A stretch of DNA of 64,000 nucleotides, from assembly GCF_002980575.1 (NCBI RefSeq), contig NZ_PVBS01000005.1, positions 186,001 to 250,000 on the forward strand, given 5' to 3'. The notes under the pieces are model-generated. The model was not told where the DNA came from and made no database searches. It saw only the letters and a list, made by a program, of their open reading frames with translations. How positions within the stretch are numbered: the first letter of the stretch is position 1; every line of letters starts with the position of its first letter. Positions 26,194 to 34,385 of the stretch are shown here, piece by piece. This DNA is from Sphingobacterium gobiense (GTDB lineage Bacteria > Bacteroidota > Bacteroidia > Sphingobacteriales > Sphingobacteriaceae). A program made the position numbers and the translations under genes.

Positions 26194-27660
26194 TTAAAAT
26201 GGTATAGTAAAATAAAAGGTCGTCCCTTGGTTTGAAGAACTTTCTATGCCGTACGTGCCATTGTGCTGTTTAATAATTTCTGCACAGATATACAAACCGA
26301 TCCCTAGTCCTTGAAATTTTACAGATGATTCCTCCACGCGGTAAAATTTCGTAAAGATATTATTTTTTTTGTGGTCCGGAATCCCAATTCCAAAATCTTG
26401 GACGGCTATATAAAGCTGATCTCTATCGGCAGCAGTGTGTATAACTACCTTATCACTGTCGGGAGAATATTTTATAGCATTCGTCAGGAAGTTGATTAGC
26501 ACTTGCTCGATACGAAAAGCATCACCGTTCACTTCTTGTGTAATTAATTCCCCTTTTCGTTCGATTTGTACCTGCACATGGCTATGCGTATAATAAATAG
26601 TTTCGATAGCGCTTTCAATCAGCTTTTCCATATTAAACAGCTTTTTATTCACCTTTAGCTTTCCATTTTCAATCTTGGAAATGTCTAATAGATCAGCAAT
26701 AAGACTGTCCAATTTATTAATCTGATTTTGCGCACGGCTGATATAGGTTGCAAATTTGCTTTCTTTCTGGACATCCGGCATACGTTCTAATAATTGAATA
26801 TAAGCCTTGATACTCGTCAGTGGAGTCTTGAGTTCGTGGCTTGCTATACTCAAAAATTCATCTTTTTTCCTCTCTTCTTCTTTCTGTTCGTGTATATCGG
26901 TAAAAGTTCCTACCCAACTGTGTACTCCCGTTCTGTCCTTGACAGGGATAATACGTAAGAGATGATAACAAAAAAGTCCGGATTTCAGTCCTTTGATACG
27001 CACTTCCAGCTCCAATGGCTGGCTACGTTCAATACAGTGTTGCCAAACTTTTTTGATACAAGTATCATCTGGGTGTACTTCGGGGAACGTCTCGGGGCAA
27101 CGAGAAAATTTATACCACCTTTTATTGACAAAAGTAATCCTACCTTTACCATCCGCTGTAAAAGCAATTTGTGGCAAACTTTCGAGCGTAGTATGTAAAT
27201 GCTCCACCTTATCTCTCAGTTCCTGTTGCGCCTTTTTTCTCGTTTCTATCTCTGATTCCAATATTTTTTGAGTCTCGTTCAGTGCTAGTGTCTGCTCATA
27301 TAATCGATAGAACGTCTTTACTTTCAGCATTAAAATATCGGGGTCTACTGGCTTGGTTATATAATCTATACCACCCGAAGCGTAACCTCTAGCTATAAAT
27401 TTCTTATCTGTATTCACAGCGGATAAAAATATAATAGGCACTTCTTTGGTTTTACTAAACCCCGATAGCGTTTCCGCTACTTCAAAGCCATCTATGCCCG
27501 GCATTTGCACGTCCAGAATAACCAGCGCGTAGTCGTTTTTCAATACTTTTTTAAGAGCATCTTCCCCCGAAAGGGCGGAATCAACTTCAAAACCTTTGGA
27601 TCTTAGCAGCTTATCAAGTGAATATATATTTTCTATTTGGTCGTCAACGATTAAAATCAT
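26194..27660 (-). CDS. response regulator-histidine kinase hybrid (REC-PAS-HisKA-HATPase)
   Basis: The 488-residue cytoplasmic protein starts with a receiver (1-118, Asp50 in VILDVQMPGIDG, KPVDPDIL), a short coiled coil, a PAS/PAC domain (~148-265, ITFVNKRWYKFSRCPE, VGTFTDIHEQKEEERKKDEFL), HisKA with His near 274 in SIASHELKTPLTSIKAYIQ, and an ATPase domain with FGIGIPDHKKNNIFTKFYR and GLGIGLYICAEIIKQHNG. It has no membrane helix, so its input is a phosphoryl group on the receiver or the PAS signal. It is the first gene of the cluster, 10 bp upstream of the CHASE3 kinase. Confidence 0.92.
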   Translation of the reverse strand: MILIVDDQIENIYSLDKLLRSKGFEVDSALSGEDALKKVLKNDYALVILDVQMPGIDGFEVAETLSGFSKTKEVPIIFLSAVNTDKKFIARGYASGGIDYITKPVDPDILMLKVKTFYRLYEQTLALNETQKILESEIETRKKAQQELRDKVEHLHTTLESLPQIAFTADGKGRITFVNKRWYKFSRCPETFPEVHPDDTCIKKVWQHCIERSQPLELEVRIKGLKSGLFCYHLLRIIPVKDRTGVHSWVGTFTDIHEQKEEERKKDEFLSIASHELKTPLTSIKAYIQLLERMPDVQKESKFATYISRAQNQINKLDSLIADLLDISKIENGKLKVNKKLFNMEKLIESAIETIYYTHSHVQVQIERKGELITQEVNGDAFRIEQVLINFLTNAIKYSPDSDKVVIHTAADRDQLYIAVQDFGIGIPDHKKNNIFTKFYRVEESSVKFQGLGIGLYICAEIIKQHNGTYGIESSSNQGTTFYFTIPF

Positions 27661-27813
27661 GCATTCTTTTTTATTAGTTTTACGAACTTAGCGTTATGCG
27701 GATGGGACAAAAACCAATCCAAAAAACTGCTCTTCGAGCCTTCTTCGAAGAAAGAGAAGAAAAGAATTTGTATACGTTTCCATGTCTAAATACAAGGATT
27801 ACGAATAACGAAT

Positions 27814-28200
27814 CTACATCATATTTCGCAGAATAAAATACATCAAAATCACAGCTACTAAAATTTTAATGGCGTATTCACCAAACAGGATTCTCCGCCA
27901 TTTCATTAGACGTTCATCTGGATCTTTCACCAATCGATACCCAAAGCCGATGGTTAGGTAGGGAATAAAAGGTAGTAGCAAAGCATTGTAATGAAATGCT
28001 TCCCGAAAATCTCCATGTAATATTGCATGAACCGCACGTTGCGAACCGCATCCCGGGCAATCCAATCCCGTCAATGCCTTGAACGGACACTGCGGAAACC
28101 AGCTATGAGCAGCAGGATCGTAGATATAATAAATGTACGTCGCGGCTCCCAACATTACCATACTGGCTCCTAGAAATACCCAACGATACTTTCTCAACAT
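27814..28200 (-). CDS. DUF2752 membrane protein
   Basis: The 128-residue protein has three membrane helices (about 8-25, 63-83 and 105-124). Between the first two sits the DUF2752 signature CPFKALTGLDCPGCGSQRA with three cysteines, followed by HAILHGDFREAFHYNALLL. The function of the family is unknown; it is common in Bacteroidota and Actinobacteria. It starts 4 bp after the CD225 gene, so the pair is one transcript. Confidence 0.85.
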   Translation of the reverse strand: MLRKYRWVFLGASMVMLGAATYIYYIYDPAAHSWFPQCPFKALTGLDCPGCGSQRAVHAILHGDFREAFHYNALLLPFIPYLTIGFGYRLVKDPDERLMKWRRILFGEYAIKILVAVILMYFILRNMM

Positions 28201-28204
28201 GTTG

Positions 28205-28714
28205 TTAGAAATTTCCAGACATCATCGCCCCGAACATTGCGAAACCAAAAATAATGAAATAAAGCAGCCACAGTCCAATACAAACGCCGACATTGATCCA
28301 CAACCATTTTTTTGCATTTGCAGAATCCGTCTCCGCTCCCGATACATCACCAGCATAGAATTTTTTTTCCACGCGTGATGCGTACACAATGGAGGGAATT
28401 CCTAACGGCCAACAACAAAAAATGGTCGTAAGAATCGTTTCTAGCAGATAGGTCTTTGGCGGTTGCCCCATACGCTGGTTATATGGTGAAGCCGGTGTAT
28501 TCGGAAATTGAGGAGGAGTTTGTGATCCTGTGAAATAAGGCTGCGAATCGATGGATAGAATACCGCTCAATTCCGGTACATTTTTAGCAAGCACCCAGTT
28601 CGGCATACCTTCAGTCCATACATATGTATCGCCAGTAACACCTTTGGTTTTTAACTCCTCTACCGAAAAAGGGCCGAACGTATTTGTTCCATCCGTATAA
28701 TGATATTTTTGCAT
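28205..28714 (-). CDS. GYF_2 plus CD225/dispanin membrane protein
   Basis: The 169-residue protein has an N-terminal GYF_2 (DUF4339) domain (1-52, YHYTDGTNTFGPFSVEEL and VWTEGMPNWVLAKNVPEL), a Pro-rich linker (~60-85) and a C-terminal CD225/dispanin part with two membrane helices (~88-110 and 132-160) and the ETILTTIFCCWPLGIPSIVYAS motif. GYF_2 modules are thought to bind peptides. CD225 proteins are related to animal IFITM proteins, where they affect membrane properties; the bacterial role is not established. Confidence 0.88.
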   Translation of the reverse strand: MQKYHYTDGTNTFGPFSVEELKTKGVTGDTYVWTEGMPNWVLAKNVPELSGILSIDSQPYFTGSQTPPQFPNTPASPYNQRMGQPPKTYLLETILTTIFCCWPLGIPSIVYASRVEKKFYAGDVSGAETDSANAKKWLWINVGVCIGLWLLYFIIFGFAMFGAMMSGNF

Positions 28715-28741
28715 CTGATATGAATATGTTGGACTAAATAT

Positions 28742-28781
28742 AAAAAAGAAAAAAGGCTTCAGAAAATATCCGAAGCCTTTT
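28742..28781 (-). terminator. intrinsic terminator after groEL
   Basis: A 10-bp perfect stem (28772-28781 with 28751-28760), 11-nt loop, then on the minus strand a T run (28742-28754). It lies 30 bp after the groEL stop. Confidence 0.85.
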
Positions 28782-28812
28782 GTTTCAATTATATAATAGG
28801 GACGTGCCTATC

Positions 28813-30453
28813 TTACATCATGCCTGGCATACCTCCGCCCATTGGTGGAGCTCCAGCACTAGCCGCTCCAGCCTCTTCTGGCTCATCAGCTAACACACAT
28901 TCTGTAGTTAATAGCATAGATGCAACAGAAGCTGCATTTTCCAATGATACGCGAGAAACTTTGGTTGGGTCGATAACGCCTGCACCAATCAAGTTTTCAT
29001 ACACGTCTGTACGTGCATTGTATCCGAAGTCAGCCGTACCTTCTTTTACTTTTTGAACAACTACCGCGCCTTCGATACCGGCGTTGTTACAGATTTGACG
29101 AAGAGGTTCTTCAATAGCACGCTTGATAATGTCGATACCGATTGTTTCATCTTCATTAGCACCTTTAAGATCTACTAACGCCTCAATCGCACGGATAAAA
29201 GCAACGCCACCACCAGCAACTATACCTTCCTCTACTGCAGCGCGGGTAGCATGCAATGCATCGTCTACACGGTCTTTTTTCTCTTTCATCTCTACTTCTG
29301 TAGTGGCACCTACATAAAGTACAGCTACACCACCAGACAGTTTCGCCAAACGTTCCTGCAATTTCTCACGGTCGTAGTCTGACGTTGTAGTTTCGATTTG
29401 TGAACGGATTTGTGCAACACGAGCTTTGATATCGTCCGCATTTCCTGAGCCATTAATAACTGTTGTATTGTCCTTGTCTACGGTTATTTTCTCCGCTTGG
29501 CCTAGGTAAGAAAGCTCCGCATTCTCTAATTTATAACCTCTTTCTTCAGAGATAACCGTACCGCCTGTTAAAATAGCAATATCCTCTAACATTGCTTTAC
29601 GACGGTCGCCAAAGCCCGGTGCTTTCACCGCAGCTACTTTCAGTGAACCACGGATTTTGTTCACGACTAATGTAGCTAAAGCTTCGCCATCCAAGTCTTC
29701 CGCAATAATCAACAACGGCTTGCCTGTTTGCACTTGTTTTTCCAAGATAGGCAACAATTCTTTCATATTGCTGATTTTCTTGTCGTAAATCAAGATATAA
29801 GGGTTCTCCAATTCCGCTTCCATTTTGTCAGAGTTCGTCACGAAATACGGCGACAAATAACCACGGTCAAACTGCATACCTTCAACTGTCTTCACCTCAG
29901 TTTCGGTACCTTTAGCTTCTTCTACCGTTATAACCCCGTCGTTTCCAACTTTCTGCATAGCCTCGGCAATTAAAGAGCCGATTACTTCGTCATTGTTTGC
30001 AGAAATCGTAGCAACCTGTTTGATTTTGTTGTTATCAGCTCCTACCTCTTTTGATTGCGATTGCAAATTAGCGACAACCGCAGCAACCGCTTTGTCGATA
30101 CCACGTTTCAAATCCATTGGGTTAGCACCCGCTGCTACAGATTTCAAACCCGGAGCAACGATAGCTTGAGCAAGAACAGTAGCAGTTGTTGTACCATCAC
30201 CAGCTTGATCAGCTGTTTTAGAAGCAACCTCTTTCACCATCTGTGCGCCCATATTTTCCAAAGCATCTTTCAATTCGATTTCTTTGGCTACGGTTACACC
30301 ATCTTTTGTAATCGCAGGAGAACCAAATTTTTTCTCGATGATTACATTACGACCTTTAGGTCCCAAAGTTACTTTTACTGCGTTCGCCAAGGTGTCGACA
30401 CCTTTTTTCAGTGCGTCACGCGCTTCTACGTTATATCTTACTTGTTTTGCCAT
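28813..30453 (-). CDS. groEL: chaperonin GroEL
   Basis: The 546-residue protein is a full-length 60-kDa chaperonin subunit: KFGSPAITKDGVTVAKEIEL, the ATP motif GDGTTTATVLAQAI (~86-99), the apical LLIIAEDLDGEALATLVVNK (~247) and a Gly/Met-rich tail ending GGGMPGMM. It forms the double heptameric ring that folds cytosolic proteins with GroES. It follows groES by 72 bp, a somewhat wide gap, with no terminator between. No CIRCE inverted repeat is present upstream of the operon. Confidence 0.99.
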   Translation of the reverse strand: MAKQVRYNVEARDALKKGVDTLANAVKVTLGPKGRNVIIEKKFGSPAITKDGVTVAKEIELKDALENMGAQMVKEVASKTADQAGDGTTTATVLAQAIVAPGLKSVAAGANPMDLKRGIDKAVAAVVANLQSQSKEVGADNNKIKQVATISANNDEVIGSLIAEAMQKVGNDGVITVEEAKGTETEVKTVEGMQFDRGYLSPYFVTNSDKMEAELENPYILIYDKKISNMKELLPILEKQVQTGKPLLIIAEDLDGEALATLVVNKIRGSLKVAAVKAPGFGDRRKAMLEDIAILTGGTVISEERGYKLENAELSYLGQAEKITVDKDNTTVINGSGNADDIKARVAQIRSQIETTTSDYDREKLQERLAKLSGGVAVLYVGATTEVEMKEKKDRVDDALHATRAAVEEGIVAGGGVAFIRAIEALVDLKGANEDETIGIDIIKRAIEEPLRQICNNAGIEGAVVVQKVKEGTADFGYNARTDVYENLIGAGVIDPTKVSRVSLENAASVASMLLTTECVLADEPEEAGAASAGAPPMGGGMPGMM

Positions 30454-30525
30454 TTTTTTAATTAGTATTTAGTACTAAGTATTAGATATTGCTAACTCTT
30501 TTTTTAATATTGATTTTACCTTGAC

Positions 30526-30801
30526 TTATAGAACCGCGTAAATATCAGATTCACGCATAATCAAATACTCCTTACCTTCGTAAGTAATCTCTGTACCTGC
30601 ATATTTGCCATATAAAACTTTATCGCCCACTTGAACAGTTAGCGGCTCTTCCGGTTTTCCCACTCCTATTGCAACGATAGTCCCTTGAGAAGGTTTCTCT
30701 TTTGCCGTGTCCGGAATGTAGATTCCTGATGCTGTTTTTTCTTCTGCGGGAGCTGCCTCTACGACAACTCTGTCTCCGATAGGTTTAATACTTAATGCCA
30801 T
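30526..30801 (-). CDS. groES: co-chaperonin GroES
   Basis: The 91-residue lid protein has the family hallmarks IKPIGDRVVVEAAPAEEKTA at the start, SGIYIPDTAKEKPSQGTIVAIG, the mobile-loop region and VLYGKYAGTEI. It binds GroEL rings in an ATP-dependent way. First gene of the groES-groEL operon; the 290 bp upstream hold its promoter and the secG terminator. I see neither a CIRCE element nor a clear TAnnTTTG box there. Confidence 0.98.
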   Translation of the reverse strand: MALSIKPIGDRVVVEAAPAEEKTASGIYIPDTAKEKPSQGTIVAIGVGKPEEPLTVQVGDKVLYGKYAGTEITYEGKEYLIMRESDIYAVL

Positions 30802-31034
30802 AGTAATCTAGTTATTTTTTAATTTGATTTTTGATTTAAATTCTTCTCTTCATCTCCATCACCAACTATGCCAAATGGAAAAACAAGGGAATTATTGTCA
30901 TTTTTTCACGCACTCGCGCCATCCTGTCATACTAAATGAGACAGTATTTCAAACACCGCCATCACCAGGATTCACAACGCGATAGCGATGGACACGAGAT
31001 GTGGTTCTTGATAGTCTCTTTAAAACAGATGTTT

Positions 31035-31069
31035 AAAAAAAAGACCTCACAACTAGTTTGCGAGGTCTT
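31035..31069 (-). terminator. intrinsic terminator after secG
   Basis: An 8-bp stem (31062-31069 with 31041-31048) with a 13-nt loop is followed on the minus strand by a T run at 31035-31040. It ends the miaB-to-secG transcript. Confidence 0.75.
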
Positions 31070-31092
31070 CAATATATCGATTAAGCTACGTC

Positions 31093-31470
31093 TTAATTTA
31101 CGCTATCAACACCTGTTGCCGGCGTAGGCGTTTCCGTTCCCGTGACGGGCGCTGTTTCTTGTTGTGTAGGACCCGGATTAAGGTTCAGTGGAGAAGTTTG
31201 TGCCGGAGCATCGATTTGATCACCGAGTCCTCCTGTTCCCCCTCCGGCTGATGGTCCTAAAATGTTCATCGCCAAACAGAACACCATCAATGCAATGGCC
31301 AAGCCCCATGTTCCTTTTTCTAAGAAATCACCTGTGCGTTGCACCCCCATTAAATTAGAGCTGCCAGCGAATCCTGATGCTAAGCCCCCTCCTTTAGGGT
31401 TTTGAATCAACACGATAAATCCCAATAAAACACTCACCAATATGATCAGGACAATTAAAAATGTTTGCAT
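31093..31470 (-). CDS. secG: preprotein translocase subunit SecG
   Basis: The 125-residue protein has two membrane helices (about 3-24 and 52-72) around the conserved LIQNPKGGGLASGFAGSSNLMGVQR loop, quoted here by position 22-46, and a Pro/Thr-rich hydrophilic tail typical for Bacteroidota SecG. It stimulates SecYEG translocation at the inner membrane. It is the last gene before a terminator, 11 bp after the TPR gene. Confidence 0.95.
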   Translation of the reverse strand: MQTFLIVLIILVSVLLGFIVLIQNPKGGGLASGFAGSSNLMGVQRTGDFLEKGTWGLAIALMVFCLAMNILGPSAGGGTGGLGDQIDAPAQTSPLNLNPGPTQQETAPVTGTETPTPATGVDSVN

Positions 31471-31481
31471 TATTTTATTTG

Positions 31482-32576
31482 TTAATATAGTTTTTCTTCC
31501 AATTCCTTAATTCGGGTCGCAAAATACGATTTTTTTTCTGGAAATCTCAAAATTAATTTTTTATAAACTTCTATAGCTTTGACATACATGGCTTGATCCG
31601 CGTATATATCCGCAAGCGTTTCTGTCACTAAGTCAAATTGTTCTTCCGAACTCTTTCTGGCTTTGTTTTCGACATTTAAATTCTCTGGTTGTGGAGGTTG
31701 TATCTGAGGTTCTTCCCGAATAAATCGCTCTATCACTTCTGCCACCTTACTTGGTCCATTAGCTATCGATTCGCGACGCTTCACTTCATCGCTCAGTTTA
31801 TCTTCCGGATGCTGTAGGTGGATAATATGCTCACGAATCTGTTGATCGAGTGTAACACGATCCAATTCCGCTGGATTAAATGACGTTCTATTTGCCACTG
31901 GAATTCGAAGACTTGCAAATGGCTGGTAAGTGTCGGCATGCTCCAATCGGGTCTTATGTAACCACCAACGGAAGCTATAAGGCATCAACTCGTCATTATA
32001 TAAACTAATATTTTCTTCTTTTCTGTCGTTTTCTGTCTGCTGTTCTTCAGAAATTTCTCCTTTTTGCTGTTCAAATTGTTTGTCCTTAGCATGAACAGCA
32101 AAATAATCTCCACCTCCTATACCTTCTTGCACCAACGTCTCTAAAGCATCTTTACGCTCTTCCCCCTCTGTATTTACGACAGATTGCGTGTCAGCTCGTT
32201 GCTCATCTGGCCGCTTGTGCTCATCATCCGTTAAACGCTCTTCCACAAGAGGTTCTTCCATCTCGTCCGAAGATGCCGCTACATCCTCAAAGGGTACGTA
32301 ATCGTCATCTTCTACTTCTACTGTAGGCACCTCTTCTATCGGCAACTGAACATATTCTGCCAACCAGTTGGCACTACTTGCCAACAGAATTGCCCGATTT
32401 TCTAGGCGAACCGACTGCCCATCTTTCAAAAACTTATGCCTTTCAAAGGCAAAGTGAAGTGGCTGCGAATAGGGATATCGAGCGAGCAATTGCTCAAAAT
32501 CAGTCAAGGCAATATCCTTTGGGCTAACCAAAGCTTGGTGATATAAATGTATAAATGACGATCCTTGCTTTCCCAT
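31482..32576 (-). CDS. TPR-containing hypothetical protein of the lptE-secG operon
   Basis: The 364-residue protein is hydrophilic, with no signal peptide. The N-terminal part contains LLARYPYSQPLHFAFERHK; the middle (~85-190) is very acidic and low-complexity; the C-terminus (~315-364) has a TPR-like unit, ETLADIYADQAMYVKAIEVY and KLILRFPEKKSYFATRI. Orthologues at this position between lptE and secG are common in Bacteroidota, but I know of no assigned role. It probably acts as a cytoplasmic scaffold; that is inference. Confidence 0.75.
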   Translation of the reverse strand: MGKQGSSFIHLYHQALVSPKDIALTDFEQLLARYPYSQPLHFAFERHKFLKDGQSVRLENRAILLASSANWLAEYVQLPIEEVPTVEVEDDDYVPFEDVAASSDEMEEPLVEERLTDDEHKRPDEQRADTQSVVNTEGEERKDALETLVQEGIGGGDYFAVHAKDKQFEQQKGEISEEQQTENDRKEENISLYNDELMPYSFRWWLHKTRLEHADTYQPFASLRIPVANRTSFNPAELDRVTLDQQIREHIIHLQHPEDKLSDEVKRRESIANGPSKVAEVIERFIREEPQIQPPQPENLNVENKARKSSEEQFDLVTETLADIYADQAMYVKAIEVYKKLILRFPEKKSYFATRIKELEEKLY

Positions 32577-32581
32577 ATATT

Positions 32582-33112
32582 TTACCAGTTAGCGAATGCT
32601 CTATTGTAAATATCTTCCGTCAGTAAATTAATAATTTCCCTTGTTAAATTTTCTTCTTGCGATTGTATCAAACCAGAAAACTCTCTAAATTGTGAAAACG
32701 ATTCCTCGAAATTACTCTCTCCGGTTTCGTCTAAACGGTTTGTATATTTTACTTTAACCGTAATCGTCAAACGATTTAAGGCCGCACGATCTGTGTTGGC
32801 CTCTACTGCTGCGGGAGCAATATCATACCCCGTGATAACACCTTCGAACATGGCATCTGCCTCACCGTTGACTTGACTAAGTCTAGATTGGTTTCGAATA
32901 CGTTCCTTCAGCCCCTCTGTAAAGTTTTGACCGAGCGTTTGGTAGACCATAGGCGCAATATTTTCGAAATAAGCCACATGCACCGTTTTCATATTCTGGG
33001 GAATAGACCCTCCTGTAAAACCATATTTAACACCACAGCCGTTAAATAAGAAGCATACCACAACAGCTAATAAGGGAAATAAAAATATATTCCTCGTTTT
33101 CATGGCATTCAT
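32582..33112 (-). CDS. lptE: LptE-like LPS-assembly lipoprotein
   Basis: The 176-residue protein has a lipoprotein signal peptide ending LFNGC (lipobox cysteine near residue 25), then GVKYGFTGGSIPQNMKTVHV and a beta/alpha core with TDRAALNRLTITVKVKYTN. It is the Bacteroidota form of LptE, which plugs the LptD barrel to place LPS in the outer membrane. ATG 33112 overlaps the upstream TGA as TGATG, implying translational coupling; a TTG one codon earlier and an ATG at 33103 are alternatives. Confidence 0.85.
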   Translation of the reverse strand: MNAMKTRNIFLFPLLAVVVCFLFNGCGVKYGFTGGSIPQNMKTVHVAYFENIAPMVYQTLGQNFTEGLKERIRNQSRLSQVNGEADAMFEGVITGYDIAPAAVEANTDRAALNRLTITVKVKYTNRLDETGESNFEESFSQFREFSGLIQSQEENLTREIINLLTEDIYNRAFANW

Positions 33113-34371
33113 CAATCTAAATTTAAATCTTTGATTTTCCTATACAAGGTACGTTCAGAAATGCCCAGTTCCCGAGCAGCTGCCTTACGTTTACCTTTAT
33201 GTTTCTTCAACGCCTTTTTTATCAAATCCGATTCCTTCTCTACCAAAGAAAGCGACTCCTCTATTTCCTCAGCTTCTTGGTCATCATATGACATATAGTC
33301 ATTCCCTTTTGGGCCTTGATTAGGGTTATGAATAGTTAAAGTGGGGTTTACACCTTCTTCACCTAAATAGCCCGCAGAAGGCTTAACTTCTTTATACAAT
33401 TGATTAATATACGGTGAATTTTGCTCATAAGTACCTGGATTTACTCCCTCTTTAATAAGCTCTACCACAAGTTTCTTCAAATCCACCATATCCTTTTTCA
33501 TATCAAAAAGCACTTTATACAATAAATCTCGCTCTGAAAAATCTTCTTTTCCGGCATCTTTGACAAAGACGGGCAACGATGATACAGGCTGCTCTACGGG
33601 CAAGTACTTAGATAGTATAGACGAATCGACAACACGTTCCTTTTCCAACACAGCAATTTGCTCGGCAATATTTTTTAATTGTCGCACATTTCCAGGCCAG
33701 CTATAATTCATTAGCGTTTCCTGTGCGTCTGGTGTCAATTGTACCCCTGGCGATCTGTATTTATCTGAAAAATCAACAATGAATTTTCTAAAGAGTAGAT
33801 TGATGTCTTCTTTACGTTCTCGTAAAGAAGGAATCCGCAACGGGACAGTATTCAAACGATAATACAGATCTTCTCTAAACCTAGCTTTTTTTACCGCTTC
33901 ATACACATCGACATTCGTTGCCGCAACTACACGTACATTCGCTTTCTGTACTTTCGATGAACCTACACGAATGTATTCCCCCGTCTCCAACACCCGTAAT
34001 AGCCTCGCTTGTGTACCTAAAGGGAGTTCGCCTACTTCATCCAAAAAAATAGTCCCACCATCTACGACTTCAAAATATCCTTTTCGTGCTTCGTGTGCAC
34101 CCGTAAATGAACCCTTCTCGTGACCGAACAATTCAGAGTCTATAGTTCCTTCTGGAATCGCACCACAGTTTACCGCGATAAAAGACCCGTGTTTTCTCGC
34201 ACTTAACTGGTGAATAATATGTGAAAAAACCTCTTTCCCTGATCCACTTTCGCCTTGTATCAACACAGATATGTCCGTTGGGGCCACTTGCCAGGCGACA
34301 TCAATTGCACGATTTAATAACGGTGAATTACCAATGATTCCAAATCTATTTTTAATATCTTGAATATCCAT
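33112..34371 (-). CDS. sigma-54-dependent transcriptional activator without receiver domain
   Basis: The 419-residue protein goes straight into an AAA+ sigma-54 activator domain (~10-240): Walker A GESGSGKE near 40, the sigma-54 contact loop as GSFTGA near 89 (usual form GAFTGA), Walker B IFLDEVGELP, arginine-finger region REDLYYRLNTVPLRIPSLRER and sensor II WPGNVRQLKN. A ~140-residue linker follows, then a Fis-type HTH (~385-419, RKAAARELGISERTLYRKI). ATG 34371 is preceded by GGAAG and chosen over an upstream start inside miaB. With no N-terminal input domain, activity would depend on its level or on partners. Confidence 0.92.
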   Translation of the reverse strand: MDIQDIKNRFGIIGNSPLLNRAIDVAWQVAPTDISVLIQGESGSGKEVFSHIIHQLSARKHGSFIAVNCGAIPEGTIDSELFGHEKGSFTGAHEARKGYFEVVDGGTIFLDEVGELPLGTQARLLRVLETGEYIRVGSSKVQKANVRVVAATNVDVYEAVKKARFREDLYYRLNTVPLRIPSLRERKEDINLLFRKFIVDFSDKYRSPGVQLTPDAQETLMNYSWPGNVRQLKNIAEQIAVLEKERVVDSSILSKYLPVEQPVSSLPVFVKDAGKEDFSERDLLYKVLFDMKKDMVDLKKLVVELIKEGVNPGTYEQNSPYINQLYKEVKPSAGYLGEEGVNPTLTIHNPNQGPKGNDYMSYDDQEAEEIEESLSLVEKESDLIKKALKKHKGKRKAAARELGISERTLYRKIKDLNLD

Positions 34372-34385
34372 TTTCTTCCGACCTT

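Noticed and set aside
30936..31127. 63-codon plus-strand frame between groES and secG
   Set aside because: It runs through the secG terminator and into secG on the opposite strand.
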